Origin: Planomicrobium okeanokoites
Lineage (GTDB): Bacteria; Bacillota; Bacilli; Bacillales_A; Planococcaceae
Direction of reading: 5' to 3'
DNA length: 64,000 bases
NCBI RefSeq assembly: GCF_003428875.1
Contig: NZ_QQRS01000002.1
Location: 124,001 to 188,000 of the forward strand
Under the pieces are notes generated by a model. That model was given only the letters and a program-made list of their open reading frames with translations. It searched no databases and was not told the DNA's origin. Within the stretch, counting starts at the first letter, position 1. Every line of letters starts with the position of its first letter. Below are positions 43,890-53,672 of this stretch, piece after piece. The translations under genes were made by a program, and so were the position numbers.

Positions 43890-43957
43890 CCCGCACGCCC
43901 GCTGAATTCGCCACAATCCATCATCTAATATCGCACACCCAAAACCCTCGAACGGAT

Positions 43958-43979
43958 GCTTTCCGCCCCGGCGAAAAGC
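43958..43979 (+). repeat. REP-like palindrome P5, imperfect
   Basis: GCTTTCCGC-CCCG-GCGAAAAGC, one mispair; same family as P3. Confidence 0.55.
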
Positions 43980-44038
43980 GAAAACCCACAAACCATAAAC
44001 CCACTAACCTATCATCACTTCCCCAAAATTTCCCCATC

Positions 44039-44070
44039 AAAAAAACCACACGCAAAAATGCGTGTGGCCG
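44039..44070 (-). terminator. Nucleoside transporter terminator
   Basis: Stem CCACACGCA/TGCGTGTGG followed by TTTTTTTGATG on the minus strand. Confidence 0.9.
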
Positions 44071-44083
44071 ATTATTTTATTGA

Positions 44084-45295
44084 TTAGAAGAACATACCAG
44101 CGATCGAAGCGCTCAAAAGTGAAGCGAGTGCTCCGGCAGCTACTGCCTTCATACCGAGTTTTGCTATTTGTGGACGGCGGCTTGGTGCAAGTGCGCCAAG
44201 TCCTCCCAGCAAGATTGCCAGGGAGCTCAAGTTTGCGAAACCACATAGTGCGAAGCTGACAATAAGGACAGTTTTTGGTGACAAGTCTGCCATTTCCGCA
44301 GTAAAGGAAACGTAAGCGACAAATTCGTTCAATACGAGTTTTTGTCCGATGAAGCTTCCTGCCTGGACTGCTTCAGCCCAAGGTACACCGATTGCAAAAG
44401 CAAGCGGGGCAAAGACGAAGCCAAGAATTTGCTGGATAGTCAGACCTTCGAATCCGACAACACCTCCGACAAAGCCAAGCAATCCGTTGAGTAAAGCGAT
44501 GAGCGCGATAAATGCCAAGAGCATCGCGCCGACGTTCAATGCCAATTGCAAGCCGTCAGATGCTCCGCGTGCGGCAGCATCCACTACGTTTGCAGATTCT
44601 CTGTCTTTTTCAAGCTTGAATTCTTTTTCCTCAATTTCCTCTTGTTCCGGAATCATGATTTTCGCCATGATCAATCCGGCTGGAGCCGCCATGAAACTTG
44701 CCGCAAGCAAATATTCAAGAGGAACGCCAAGAAGTGCGTAACCCGCAAGTGTAGAACCTGCGACCGAGGCAAGTCCACCCGTCATAACTGCGAACAATTC
44801 TGATTTCGTCATTCCTGCAAGGAACGGACGCACAACAAGCGGTGCTTCCGTCTGGCCAACGAAAATGTTCGCCGAAGCGGAAATCGATTCCGCTTTACTT
44901 GTTCCAAGCAATTTCGAAATCGCGCCGCCGAGAAAACGGATAACGAGTTGCATGATGCCAAGATAATACAGCACAGAAATTAAAGAAGAGAAGAAGATGA
45001 TGATCGTCAGCACCTGGAAAGCGAAAACGAAGCCAAACCCTTCTGTGTCGGCTGCTGGACCGAATACGAAGGCAATCCCTTCCCCCGCGTAACCGATTAC
45101 ATTATTGACTACCTCAGATAGCCAAAGCAATGCTTTACGTCCTGTTTGCCATTCAAGTACGATGAACGCGAAGCCGATTTGAATCGCTAATCCACCTAAA
45201 ATTGTCCGTGGCTTAATGGATTTTTTCCCGTCGGATAAAAGGAAGGCAAGTCCCAGAACGACGAAAATGCCGAAGATGCCCCATAATATATTCAC
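44084..45295 (-). CDS. nupC: Concentrative nucleoside transporter (NupC family)
   Basis: 403 residues, multiple membrane segments. CNT family motifs are [41 protein letters not shown] and the C-terminal [21 protein letters not shown]. It imports nucleosides by cation symport. The start is GTG at 45295, 5 nt after GAGGTG, with no alternative ATG nearby. It is a single-gene unit with a strong terminator. Confidence 0.94.
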   Translation of the reverse strand: MNILWGIFGIFVVLGLAFLLSDGKKSIKPRTILGGLAIQIGFAFIVLEWQTGRKALLWLSEVVNNVIGYAGEGIAFVFGPAADTEGFGFVFAFQVLTIIIFFSSLISVLYYLGIMQLVIRFLGGAISKLLGTSKAESISASANIFVGQTEAPLVVRPFLAGMTKSELFAVMTGGLASVAGSTLAGYALLGVPLEYLLAASFMAAPAGLIMAKIMIPEQEEIEEKEFKLEKDRESANVVDAAARGASDGLQLALNVGAMLLAFIALIALLNGLLGFVGGVVGFEGLTIQQILGFVFAPLAFAIGVPWAEAVQAGSFIGQKLVLNEFVAYVSFTAEMADLSPKTVLIVSFALCGFANLSSLAILLGGLGALAPSRRPQIAKLGMKAVAAGALASLLSASIAGMFF

Positions 45296-45469
45296 AACTT
45301 CACCTCATAAATAGTATTTTATCAGAAAATTAGGCTAATAAATGTCTAACTCATCCGTCGTCTGACATCTTACCAAAGCAAATCGAATAAGTAAATGTAC
45401 ATTATGTTACAAAACGATAATTTAACCGTATTTCCAATCGGATGAAAATTCATAATTGAATTGATATTT

Positions 45470-45502
45470 CCCGGGAAATGTTGACGTTGCCGTCATTCCC
45501 GG
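45470..45502 (-). terminator. Possible terminator of the DHA2 exporter gene
   Basis: Long hairpin CCGGGAATGACG/CGTC..ATTTCCCGG after the stop codon; the T tract is poor, so confidence is low. Confidence 0.4.
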
Positions 45503-45504
45503 TT

Positions 45505-46920
45505 TTATTCGCCTTCAGTTGCCGGCGCTGCTTTCTTAAGGAAAAAGGAAAGAAATACACCGATAAGACTCAGAATTCCAGCTACGATAAAGGAGATATT
45601 CACACCGCGAATCAGCCCTTGTACCCCATATTGTTCAGGATCGAGCGCAGTGCTGGTCATGATGGTGACAAGCAAGGCGGTTCCGATCGAACCCGAAACC
45701 TGTCTCATCGTATTGCTCATGGCAGTGCCATGCGGAATCAGCCTTTCTGGCAGCTGATTGAGTCCAGCGGTCGTCACCGGCATCATCACCATGGCAACGC
45801 CGAACATCCGGATGGCATGCATCACCGTTAAATAAGTAAAGGAAGTTTCAGCAGTCAGCACCGTAAATTGGAAAGTACTGAGGGTAACAATCGAGAGGCC
45901 GATGATGGCCAGCCATTTGCCGCCGAACGCGTCGAAAACGCGGCCGGTGATCGGGTTCATGATTCCCATAATGATGGCGCCCGGCAGCAGCATCAGGCCG
46001 GATTCGAGCGCAGTGAAACCGTGCATATCCTGCATATAGATCGGCAGGATGGTGGCACTTCCGATCATGGAAATAAAAACGATGACGCTGAGAATCGTAG
46101 ACAACGTGAATATCTTATATTTGAAAACACGGAATTCAAGCAGCGGTTCCTTCAAACGGCCTTGCCGCTGAATGAAAAGGAACAGTGAAACCGCTCCGAT
46201 GGCGATTGACACAAGAACCGGTAAACTTCCCCATCCGGTCGTGCCGGCACTTGAAAAGCCGTACAGTATACCGCCGAAACCGAATGTCGACAGCATAACC
46301 GACAAAATATCCAATTTCGGGAAAGTCTGCTTTGTGACATTCTTGAGGAAGAAATAAGCAAAGATCAAATCAATCAGGGCAATCGGAATGACAATATAGA
46401 ATAATGCGCGCCATGGATATTGCCCCACAATCCAGCCCGACAACGTCGGTCCGATGGCCGGCGCGAATGAAATGACGAGGCCGAACAAGCCCATCGCCTG
46501 CCCTCTTTTCTCAATCGGAAAAATGACGAAGAAAATGGTCTGGGTCAGCGGCATCATAATACCCGCTCCCGAAGCCTGGATGATACGGCCGATCATCAAA
46601 ATCGAAAATCCAGGCGCAAATGCCGCTACGATTGTGCCGATGGTGAACAGGCCCATTGCTGTAAGGAATAAAGACCGCGTGGAAAATTTGCCGATTAAAA
46701 AGGCGGTTACCGGAATCATGACGCCATTGACGAGCATGAACACCGTCGTCAGCCATTGCGCAGTATTCGCGGTAATCTCCAAATCATCCATAATATGCGG
46801 CAATGCCGTTGCCAGCAAGGTTTGGTTCAGGATGGCGACAAAGACGCCTGCCATCAGCACCGCAAGCAGCGGCCCTATTTTTATATCTTTTTTATCGTGG
46901 ACATCGTGCTTACTTGCCAA
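45505..46920 (-). CDS. MFS exporter of the DHA2 (EmrB/QacA) family
   Basis: 471 residues with 14 membrane segments. Motifs: VAILNQTLLATALPHIMDDL (segment 1), WLTTVFMLVNGVMIPVTAFL, GRIIQASGAGIMMP and FAPAIGPTLSGWIV (motif C of drug/proton antiporters). It exports drugs or toxic metabolites; the substrate is unknown. The start is taken as TTG, 6 nt after GAGGTG; a GTG three codons earlier is part of the ribosome-binding site. No adjacent regulator gene. Confidence 0.9.
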   Translation of the reverse strand: MASKHDVHDKKDIKIGPLLAVLMAGVFVAILNQTLLATALPHIMDDLEITANTAQWLTTVFMLVNGVMIPVTAFLIGKFSTRSLFLTAMGLFTIGTIVAAFAPGFSILMIGRIIQASGAGIMMPLTQTIFFVIFPIEKRGQAMGLFGLVISFAPAIGPTLSGWIVGQYPWRALFYIVIPIALIDLIFAYFFLKNVTKQTFPKLDILSVMLSTFGFGGILYGFSSAGTTGWGSLPVLVSIAIGAVSLFLFIQRQGRLKEPLLEFRVFKYKIFTLSTILSVIVFISMIGSATILPIYMQDMHGFTALESGLMLLPGAIIMGIMNPITGRVFDAFGGKWLAIIGLSIVTLSTFQFTVLTAETSFTYLTVMHAIRMFGVAMVMMPVTTAGLNQLPERLIPHGTAMSNTMRQVSGSIGTALLVTIMTSTALDPEQYGVQGLIRGVNISFIVAGILSLIGVFLSFFLKKAAPATEGE

Positions 46921-47021
46921 TAGCTTCACCTCTTTGTATCAATAATCCGCTTTTTTAGTCTAATCCGCGTTCTATTATCCTAGTTACCCTCATCGGTTTC
47001 AACTAATCGCCATCGCGAATT

Positions 47022-47056
47022 AAAAAAGCAGCACAGCCCGTCCCCGGCTGTGCTGC
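47022..47056 (-). terminator. RND transporter terminator
   Basis: 11-bp stem GCAGCACAGCC/GGCTGTGCTGC followed by TTTTTTAATTC on the minus strand. Confidence 0.9.
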
Positions 47057-47062
47057 GAAATG

Positions 47063-50000
47063 TTAAGCTTTCGCGTTCTCTTTACGGTGGCTGATGCGGT
47101 AGAACACCAGGTAAAGAGCCGGAATCATCACTAATGTGAATAGACTCGAGAAAGCCAGTCCGGCAATGATTGTAACCGCAAGCGGTTCAAATAACGGATC
47201 ACCCGACAAGGCGACCGGAATCAATGCAACAATCGAAGTGATCGTTGTCAAAATGATCGGCTTGATGCGCGCGTAACCGGATTCCAGAATCGCTTCTTTA
47301 ATGGAGAAGTCGCCTGACAAACGGCGTGTCTCCACGAAATCGATCAGCACAACTGCGTTACGGACGACAATCCCCGTCAAGGAGACAATCCCCATCACAC
47401 CCAGGAAGCTTAGCGGTGTTTGCGTCAGGAACAAACCAAGGATCGCGCCTGAAATTCCGAGATAGACCGCAATCAGTACCAGGAATGGCAAAGCGAACGA
47501 TTTGAATTGGAACGCGATGACCAGATAAACCAGCAGCAATACAACCAGGAAGAGAATGCCGATTTCCGCAAAGAACGCTTCCTGATCGGAATTTTCGCCG
47601 CCCGTGGAAATTTCATACCCTTCCGCTAGGTCAGCCCTTTGAGCATCGACCACTTCCAGCATGTCAGCTTCAAAATTATCCGTGCTCCCGAATGCACGCA
47701 ATGTAATAGCGCGTTCGCCGTCTTCATGCGGCACTTGGGCGATTGCAGTCGTCTCTTCCACATCCAGCAGCTCATTCAGCGGGATCAATTGCGGCGGCCC
47801 TTGCTGCGGAGCTTGTCCTCCAGTTGCGGGGACTGCAAATTGCGAAAGGTCGATTTCTTCCCCTTCCTCTATTCCCGCCTGTTTCAGGACGACGTTATAG
47901 AATTCATTGTTCTCATAGATCGAATAAAGCGGAATGCCTTGCGTCAACAGCTGCAGCTGGTTCGTTACAGTGCTGAGCGCAATGCTGTTGCTTTCAAGGA
48001 CGTCAGTGTTCGGCTGATATTCAATGGCCGGCACAGGATCGCCCAGGTTATCCGTAACGATATCCGCTCCATTATCCAGCATCTGCTCTTTCAATGTATC
48101 ACGGAGACCTTCAAGTTCCTCAATATCTTCGCCTGTAATAGTGACTGTCACCGGCGCTCCGACTGGAGGGCCCTGGACAATCGTATCAAGGAAAATTTCT
48201 GCATCCGGATACCGTTCGCGCAGTTCCGGTTCCCATTTATCGATGAACGCGGAAGCGGATGTGTTGTCGCGATAAACGCGGATCGCAACCTGACCGGTAT
48301 TTGAACCCGTGTTATCCATCGATGAGGCAAACAGATTCGGCAGCCCGTCACCTGTAAAGATTGCCAGCTCTTTAATATTTTCATCCTCTTCTGCAAGAGT
48401 TTCGGTGACATCCGTGATAAATGCGTCCGTTTCTTCAATCGGCGTTCCTTCCGCCAGGCGGACATTCATCGTCACTTCCTCACGGTCAGCTTCCGGGAAG
48501 AATTCAAACGGTGTGAACAACGCGAGTGATAATAAGCCTGTCGCAATCACAAGTCCGCCGATCCCGACCCACAATGGCCGTTTCAACACGCCGCGCAATA
48601 CTCTTTCCGAATAGAATACAGCCAGCTTTTCCAATGGTTTGCCAAGGAATCCCGGTGTATCGGAGATTTTTTTCGCTTTTCGTTTCGTTTTCAAATATTG
48701 CATCATCGGCACCAAAGTAATCGACAGGACTGTCGATGCAATGATTGTTGTGATCAGAATACTTGGCAGCGCCTTGATGAATGCTCCGTTGCCGCCTGAT
48801 AACAGCAATAATGGTGAAAATGTTACAACAATTGCCAAACTGGACGAAATAATGGATGGATAGACTTCACGCACGCCGTTAATCGCGCCTGCACGCGCAG
48901 AGTCGCCCAATTTATAACGCCGCTGGATATTATCATTGACGACAATGCTGTCATCCACCAGTATCCCGATAGCGATGATGAGGCCGATGACCGAAATCTG
49001 GTTCAAGTCGACGCCCATGTAAGGAATCGGAATCAGCCCGATCAATACCGAAGCCAATACCGTCAATGCCACTGCGAAGGCGCCAAATAAAGTAAGGCCC
49101 GCGGTCGTGGTGATAAGTACGGCTAAAACAGCTATCAACAATGAAATATAGAGCCCGCTGAAGATTTCATTGACATTATCAGCCTGGGATTCGTATTTAT
49201 TGGCCTGTACACCGGCTGGCAGATTTTCATTGAACTCTTCAATCACGTCTGTCACACGTTCATCAACAGATGGCACGTCCTGGCCAGTCTGAAGGAAAAC
49301 GGTATAGGAGATGGCATCTTCTCCTTCAAAAGTGACAATGTCGGAAGTTTCCTGGTCCACGGTTTCAATCACCGCCACTTCACTAAGTGGCACAGCAGCC
49401 TGGCCGACCTGCAATTGCTCCAGTTTTTCAATGCCTTCTTCCTGGCTGACCGTCAATACAAGACGCTCATTGCCATTATCATGCGTGCCAAGCGACAGCG
49501 GCTGATTGGCCTGCTGCAGCGATTCGAGCACAGCAAATGGCTGAAGATTATTCTCGGCGAGGGCTTCACTGTCCAGTTCGATCAGGATCTGCTGATCGTT
49601 CAGTCCTTTGACAGTAGTGCCTGCGACTCCAGACACCGCTTCCACGTCTTCAGACAAATCAGCCAGCGCCTGTTTCATGCCTTCCAGTTCAGCGCGGTCG
49701 CCGTAAAACATATACGACACCAGCGGGAATGTCAGGTCAAGCTTTTCGACAGATGTTTCCTGTGCCTGATCCGGAAAATTGCCCGAGGCGCTCTGCGCTT
49801 CCTGCTGGATTGAATTGATCAGCCCGTCCGGCTCAACGCCTTCTTCAATTTCCAGTGTGATGATTGATGCTGAATTGGAAGAAATGGATTGGATGGATGA
49901 AATCCCATCCACTTTCTGGATTTCATTTTCCAGCGGCACAGTAATCGACCGCTCCACTTCTTCAGGTCCGGCGCCCGGCAAAATCGTCGACACCAGCACA

Positions 50001-50122
50001 AGACCCGGCGGTGTTTCCGGAATTTCACGCTGCGGCAAAGTCAGAAAGGTATAAACCCCCACCAGCATAAAGATGAAAATCAGAAAAATAAACAATTTAC
50101 TCCGCTCTAATATGTAATTCAT
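47063..50122 (-). CDS. RND-family efflux permease (SwrC/AcrB type)
   Basis: 1019 residues with the internal twofold plan of RND pumps: one membrane segment (residues 9-30), a large outer domain, six segments, then the same again. Motifs: PQREIPETPPGLVLVSTILPGAGPEEVE-type start (only partly quoted), the proton-relay segment IAIGILVDDSIVVNDNIQRR (two Asp) and GIVVRNAVVLIDFVE. Gram-positive members such as B. subtilis SwrC export lipopeptides or drugs without an outer membrane; here no adaptor protein gene is adjacent. Start ATG follows AAGGAAGG. Two TTGTATAA motifs lie 22-40 bp upstream. Confidence 0.92.
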   Translation of the reverse strand: MNYILERSKLFIFLIFIFMLVGVYTFLTLPQREIPETPPGLVLVSTILPGAGPEEVERSITVPLENEIQKVDGISSIQSISSNSASIITLEIEEGVEPDGLINSIQQEAQSASGNFPDQAQETSVEKLDLTFPLVSYMFYGDRAELEGMKQALADLSEDVEAVSGVAGTTVKGLNDQQILIELDSEALAENNLQPFAVLESLQQANQPLSLGTHDNGNERLVLTVSQEEGIEKLEQLQVGQAAVPLSEVAVIETVDQETSDIVTFEGEDAISYTVFLQTGQDVPSVDERVTDVIEEFNENLPAGVQANKYESQADNVNEIFSGLYISLLIAVLAVLITTTAGLTLFGAFAVALTVLASVLIGLIPIPYMGVDLNQISVIGLIIAIGILVDDSIVVNDNIQRRYKLGDSARAGAINGVREVYPSIISSSLAIVVTFSPLLLLSGGNGAFIKALPSILITTIIASTVLSITLVPMMQYLKTKRKAKKISDTPGFLGKPLEKLAVFYSERVLRGVLKRPLWVGIGGLVIATGLLSLALFTPFEFFPEADREEVTMNVRLAEGTPIEETDAFITDVTETLAEEDENIKELAIFTGDGLPNLFASSMDNTGSNTGQVAIRVYRDNTSASAFIDKWEPELRERYPDAEIFLDTIVQGPPVGAPVTVTITGEDIEELEGLRDTLKEQMLDNGADIVTDNLGDPVPAIEYQPNTDVLESNSIALSTVTNQLQLLTQGIPLYSIYENNEFYNVVLKQAGIEEGEEIDLSQFAVPATGGQAPQQGPPQLIPLNELLDVEETTAIAQVPHEDGERAITLRAFGSTDNFEADMLEVVDAQRADLAEGYEISTGGENSDQEAFFAEIGILFLVVLLLVYLVIAFQFKSFALPFLVLIAVYLGISGAILGLFLTQTPLSFLGVMGIVSLTGIVVRNAVVLIDFVETRRLSGDFSIKEAILESGYARIKPIILTTITSIVALIPVALSGDPLFEPLAVTIIAGLAFSSLFTLVMIPALYLVFYRISHRKENAKA

Positions 50123-50143
50123 AATATAACCTTCCTTCTTTTC

Positions 50144-50162
50144 TTGTATAATTATTGTATAA
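50144..50162 (-). promoter_or_regulatory. Doubled TTGTATAA motif upstream of the RND gene
   Basis: TTGTATAA at 50144 and 50155 on the plus strand (TTATACAA on the coding strand), 11 bp apart, 22-40 bp before the start codon. The same 8-mer is doubled at the CarH-like promoter. It may be an operator or only AT-rich promoter sequence. Confidence 0.35.
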
Positions 50163-50338
50163 CTTAATCGTTTAAAATGTCCACTCTATAAACTTGAAAA
50201 TGCTGTAAATGTGCAAATCTTTTTTTCTTCTTCATATGTATATAATCCTTGCATAACCTATTTACATTTGGGACAGCTTTCTTTTCCAATAAAACGGAGA
50301 AGTTGGATGTTTGTATTGTTCTCCATTGTTTTTCCACA

Positions 50339-50374
50339 TTAAAAAACCTGCCCGCTGTTAAAGCTGGACAGGTT
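50339..50374 (-). terminator. TraB-like gene terminator
   Basis: Stem AACCTGTCC..GC/GCGGGCAGGTT followed by TTTTTAATG on the minus strand. Confidence 0.8.
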
Positions 50375-50381
50375 AGCAGTA

Positions 50382-51548
50382 TCAGATATTCTCAAAAAAC
50401 AGCCGGATGACATCTGCGCCGCCGATGAACGTTCCAAGGGAACTGCCGAGATTCGTCAGAACAACAACAAGCAGGACACGCGTGACTTTATTGTCCCAGA
50501 AACCCTTGAGGGTAAAAACATCTTTTGACAGCGTTTCGAAATCACCGACATTCGGCTTGCGGATCGACGCCTGCGTCAGTCCCGAGAACCAGCCTGCCGC
50601 CACAAGCGGATTAAGCGAAGAAATCGGGGCAGCGACAAACGCCGTCAGGATGGCGAGTGGATGGCCGAATGCTATGGTGGCGCCGATTGCGGCCAATGTA
50701 CCATTCCACAGAATCCAGCTGATCGTCTGGTCAAGTCCTGCTGCGGGATTGGCGACAAAGGTATAAGCGATGATTCCGATGATGAGCAGCGGAATCGCCC
50801 ACCCGATGATTTTTGGCCATTTCGATTTTGGCGGCACTTCAGAAAGTTTTTCAAGATCATGTTCGTTGTGGATTTCTTTCGTGATCCCCGGCACATGAGC
50901 CGCGCCGAGCACTGCGACGATTTTTTTGCCTGGTGCCTCTTTGATTTTCTGCGCAAGATACTGGTCACGTTCATCGATCAACGGCGTTTTCAGGCGCGGG
51001 AAGGCTTTCGTGAAATCGTCCATAACTGCACTCAGTGTATCCTGGGATTTCATCTTCTCGAGATCTTCTTCAGAAATCGTTTCTTTTGAGAAGATGCTGA
51101 AAAATACCGACGACAGCAGCTGCACTTTGCCCCATAGACCGATATTGCCCCAAATCCGTGAAAACGTCACTTGGATATTGCGGTCTGCCAGCACAAGTTC
51201 GGCGCCCGTTTCTTTTGCCGATTCGATGCCCTGAATCATCTCCTGCCCCGGTTTGATGCCGAATTGATCGGCCAACCGGTTCTGGAACGAAGAGATTGCC
51301 AGGTTCATCAACAGGAGACTCGATTTCTTTTCTTTGATCACTTTAAAGATATCGGTTTCTTTCCATTTACTGTTGTCCGTGACCGATTGATAGCGCTGGG
51401 CATCTAATTCGATGCAGATGGAATCCGGCTGTTCAGCGTCAACCACTTCTTTAACTTGTTCGGCGCTCCGTTTGGAGACGTGGGCTGTACCGATCAGGAT
51501 CAATTCTTTATCGCCATATTGCAGGCGTGTGATATTTTCTTCTTGCAT
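50382..51548 (-). CDS. TraB/PrgY family membrane protein
   Basis: 388 residues. The N-terminal 240 residues form a TraB/Tiki-like domain with LILIGTAHVSKRSAEQVK, ICIELDAQRYQ, ADRNIQVTFSR, and GAAHVPGI (paired GxxH motifs that bind metal in this protease-like fold). The C-terminal 150 residues hold four or five membrane segments. PrgY of Enterococcus limits pheromone activity; chromosomal homologues in Bacillota have no settled role. Start ATG lies 6 nt after AAGGAAGT; a frame open further upstream has no site. Confidence 0.88.
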   Translation of the reverse strand: MQEENITRLQYGDKELILIGTAHVSKRSAEQVKEVVDAEQPDSICIELDAQRYQSVTDNSKWKETDIFKVIKEKKSSLLLMNLAISSFQNRLADQFGIKPGQEMIQGIESAKETGAELVLADRNIQVTFSRIWGNIGLWGKVQLLSSVFFSIFSKETISEEDLEKMKSQDTLSAVMDDFTKAFPRLKTPLIDERDQYLAQKIKEAPGKKIVAVLGAAHVPGITKEIHNEHDLEKLSEVPPKSKWPKIIGWAIPLLIIGIIAYTFVANPAAGLDQTISWILWNGTLAAIGATIAFGHPLAILTAFVAAPISSLNPLVAAGWFSGLTQASIRKPNVGDFETLSKDVFTLKGFWDNKVTRVLLVVVLTNLGSSLGTFIGGADVIRLFFENI

Positions 51549-51681
51549 GGGTTTACTTCCTTCATAGAATTTATTTCTTCCCACGAAAAGCATGAAAAGA
51601 CTGTCTATTCTATATAATGGATTACTGGGCGGAAAATATCAATCCTGCGCATCCCATTTCAGCAGGTTTCACAAAAGCTTC

Positions 51682-52539
51682 TTATAATCCGTCTGCGCTG
51701 AAGGTGTCGCCTTCATCGAGGTTGCCCGCTTCAAAGCCTTTGTAGAACCATTCCTTGCGCTGTTCGCTGGTGCCGTGCGTAAAGCTTTCCGGCACAACAT
51801 AGCCGCGAGACCGCATCTGGATAGTGTCATCTCCGACTGCCGCCGCAGCCGTCAGCGCTTCTTCAAGGTCGCCTTCTTCAAGATAGCCCATCTCCTGGGC
51901 ATGATGCGCCCAGACGCCCGACAGATAATCCGCCTGGAGCTCGAGCTGCACTTGCACCTTATTGTATTCTTCTTCACTCAATTGATTGCGCAGCGGCTGC
52001 ACTTCCTGCATCACGCCGAGCAGATTCTGCACATGATGCCCGACTTCATGGGCAATGACGTACGCCATGGCAAAATCACCAGGCGCATTGAATTGACGCT
52101 GCAATTCACCGTAAAAATCCAAATCGATATAAAGCTTATAATCTGCAGGACAATAAAAAGGACCCACCGACGCACCGGCAGTACCGCAGGCAGACTGTAC
52201 ACTGTCCGTAAACAGGACAAGTGTCGGCTCTTCATATTGCATGCCTTCTTCTGCAAAAACTTCGGTCCACACTTCTTCTGTATCCGCGAGTACGACAGAT
52301 ACGAAGTCAGCCAATTCTTCTTCCTGTTCGGTCGCCTGGTAAGGTTCACCTGTACTGCTGCCGCCGGAACCATTTCCGCCCATACCATCGAGCAGGATGC
52401 CCGGATCTCCTCCGAGGAATGTCACGATCAGGATCAGCACAATCCCGCCGAGCCCGCCGCCGACTGCCAATCCTTTACCGCCGCCGCTTCCTCTTCTGTC
52501 TTCTACATTCGCACTGCCTCTCCGGCCTCTCCACTTCAT
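51682..52539 (-). CDS. YpfJ-like neutral zinc metallopeptidase
   Basis: 285 residues. Basic N-terminus, one membrane segment (about 28-45), a Gly/Ser linker, then the metallopeptidase domain facing outwards, with the zinc motif VIAHEVGHHVQNLLG near residue 165, the conserved ACGTAGASVGPFYCPAD segment, and LELQADYLSGVWAHHAQ with the third ligand region. The family is widespread and its natural substrates are not established. Start ATG follows GTGTGG at short spacing. The methyltransferase gene lies 56 nt upstream on the same strand. Confidence 0.9.
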   Translation of the reverse strand: MKWRGRRGSANVEDRRGSGGGKGLAVGGGLGGIVLILIVTFLGGDPGILLDGMGGNGSGGSSTGEPYQATEQEEELADFVSVVLADTEEVWTEVFAEEGMQYEEPTLVLFTDSVQSACGTAGASVGPFYCPADYKLYIDLDFYGELQRQFNAPGDFAMAYVIAHEVGHHVQNLLGVMQEVQPLRNQLSEEEYNKVQVQLELQADYLSGVWAHHAQEMGYLEEGDLEEALTAAAAVGDDTIQMRSRGYVVPESFTHGTSEQRKEWFYKGFEAGNLDEGDTFSADGL

Positions 52540-52595
52540 AGGACCACACCCGTTTCTGTCTCATTTCAATTGTTTATACCCATTTTTAAGATTCG

Positions 52596-53216
52596 TTAAA
52601 TCTCTTGCTGAGTAAATTTGTAAATTAAAAATTGCTCTGAAGGATCTTTATTGAATTCCGGCAAACCAATTTGGTCCTTCAATTTGAACAGGTTGCCGCG
52701 TTCCAGAAAGTCAATGTATTCGGAAGAAGGATAATAGAGGATGATTGTCAGATCTCTCGGAAAACTTTCAGCGGACAATAGAATATTGTCTACGATTTTC
52801 ATGAATATCTGCTCGGAAAAAGGGTTGAAAAAGTAAAAGACCGTATCTTCCGGTTGAATATGATAGTCCTGAGCCAAGCCTTCACGGAAGTCGATGCGCC
52901 CTGCAGCTCTATGATTTTTTCCTTTACGGTTATAAGTTTCGAGGTTTTTTAGCGCCTCCGTAAAAAAGCTGGTATTCAGTTCAATGCCTGTGGAACGGCA
53001 GCCGAAGCGGTCGTGCGCATAAAAATTCAGCCGTCCTTTGCCGCTGCCGAAATCCACCAGTCCATCGTCGACGCCAAGAGGATGGCGATTGAATAATTCC
53101 TTTAAATGCAGATATGGGGTTGGTTCATACCTGTTGTGGTGAAGTGTGGCTTCAGAAATCCATTGTGTGCCTTCTGTCGCGATATTCAAATATTGGTCGC
53201 CTTCAAATTCCTTCAT
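52596..53216 (-). CDS. SAM-dependent methyltransferase
   Basis: 206 residues. Class I methyltransferase fold: motif I is GLVDFGSGKGRLNFYA near residue 55, with an acidic GIELN after the second strand and EDTVFYFFNPF as motif IV. The substrate cannot be told; the DFGSGKGR form resembles protein or small-molecule methyltransferases of Bacillota. Start ATG is 6 nt after GGGGGAG; earlier in-frame ATG lacks a site. It is divergent from the riboswitch-dapA unit. Confidence 0.85.
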   Translation of the reverse strand: MKEFEGDQYLNIATEGTQWISEATLHHNRYEPTPYLHLKELFNRHPLGVDDGLVDFGSGKGRLNFYAHDRFGCRSTGIELNTSFFTEALKNLETYNRKGKNHRAAGRIDFREGLAQDYHIQPEDTVFYFFNPFSEQIFMKIVDNILLSAESFPRDLTIILYYPSSEYIDFLERGNLFKLKDQIGLPEFNKDPSEQFLIYKFTQQEI

Positions 53217-53279
53217 GCTGTTCTCCCCCGATTCTGCTTGCCTTGAGTGCTGGCCTTGTCTTTCAATACCCGATTCTTC

Positions 53280-53308
53280 TTGCAAATAACAGCGTATTTT
53301 GATAAAGT
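53280..53308 (+). promoter_or_regulatory. Candidate promoter of the dapA unit
   Basis: TTGCAA, 17 nt, TAAAGT; it predicts a start of transcription about 30 nt before the riboswitch. Confidence 0.45.
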
Positions 53309-53344
53309 CGAGCTAATTCAATAGTTCTTGCTTCCTTTACAGGG

Positions 53345-53592
53345 AAGTGAGGATAGAGGCGCAATTATCATCAGTAAGCAGATTGAGGAGCACGGGCTCC
53401 GCCGACTTCTGCCGGAAGGGATATTTGCCGAAGCGGCGGGAAGCCCCTGATTTCCGTTGCTGGTCCTGCATTTAAGAGATGCCGGATTGTCATGCGGCTT
53501 TTGACGCATGGAGGGCTATCTGACGCACAGCAACACATCCCGTTTGTGTTTGCGCAGCAGCAGCGGCCCTTCGCCGCTGCTTTTTTTATGGC
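53345..53592 (+). promoter_or_regulatory. Lysine riboswitch (L box) with terminator, upstream of dapA
   Basis: Conserved L-box pieces in order: GAGGATAGAGGCGC, CAGTA, GAAGGGATATTTGCCGAAGC, GGTCCTGCAT, TGCCGGATTGTCATGCGG and GGAGGGCTATCTGACGC, with P1 closed by GGATAG/CTATCT. The terminator stem AGCAGCGGC/GCCGCTGCT followed by TTTTTTT is at 53559-53587. Lysine binding favours termination and so lowers dapA expression. Confidence 0.9.
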
Positions 53593-53672
53593 CATAGATA
53601 ATTTCTGATGTGGTATAAAGCAGATGACCTCACCTCGGATGGAACTAAAAAAATTTAAAAGGATGGGATATT

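Noticed and set aside
43610..43924. 104-codon frame on the minus strand rich in Gly and Trp
   Set aside because: Lies in the G-poor strand-biased gap, spans array and palindromes, and has no ribosome-binding site.
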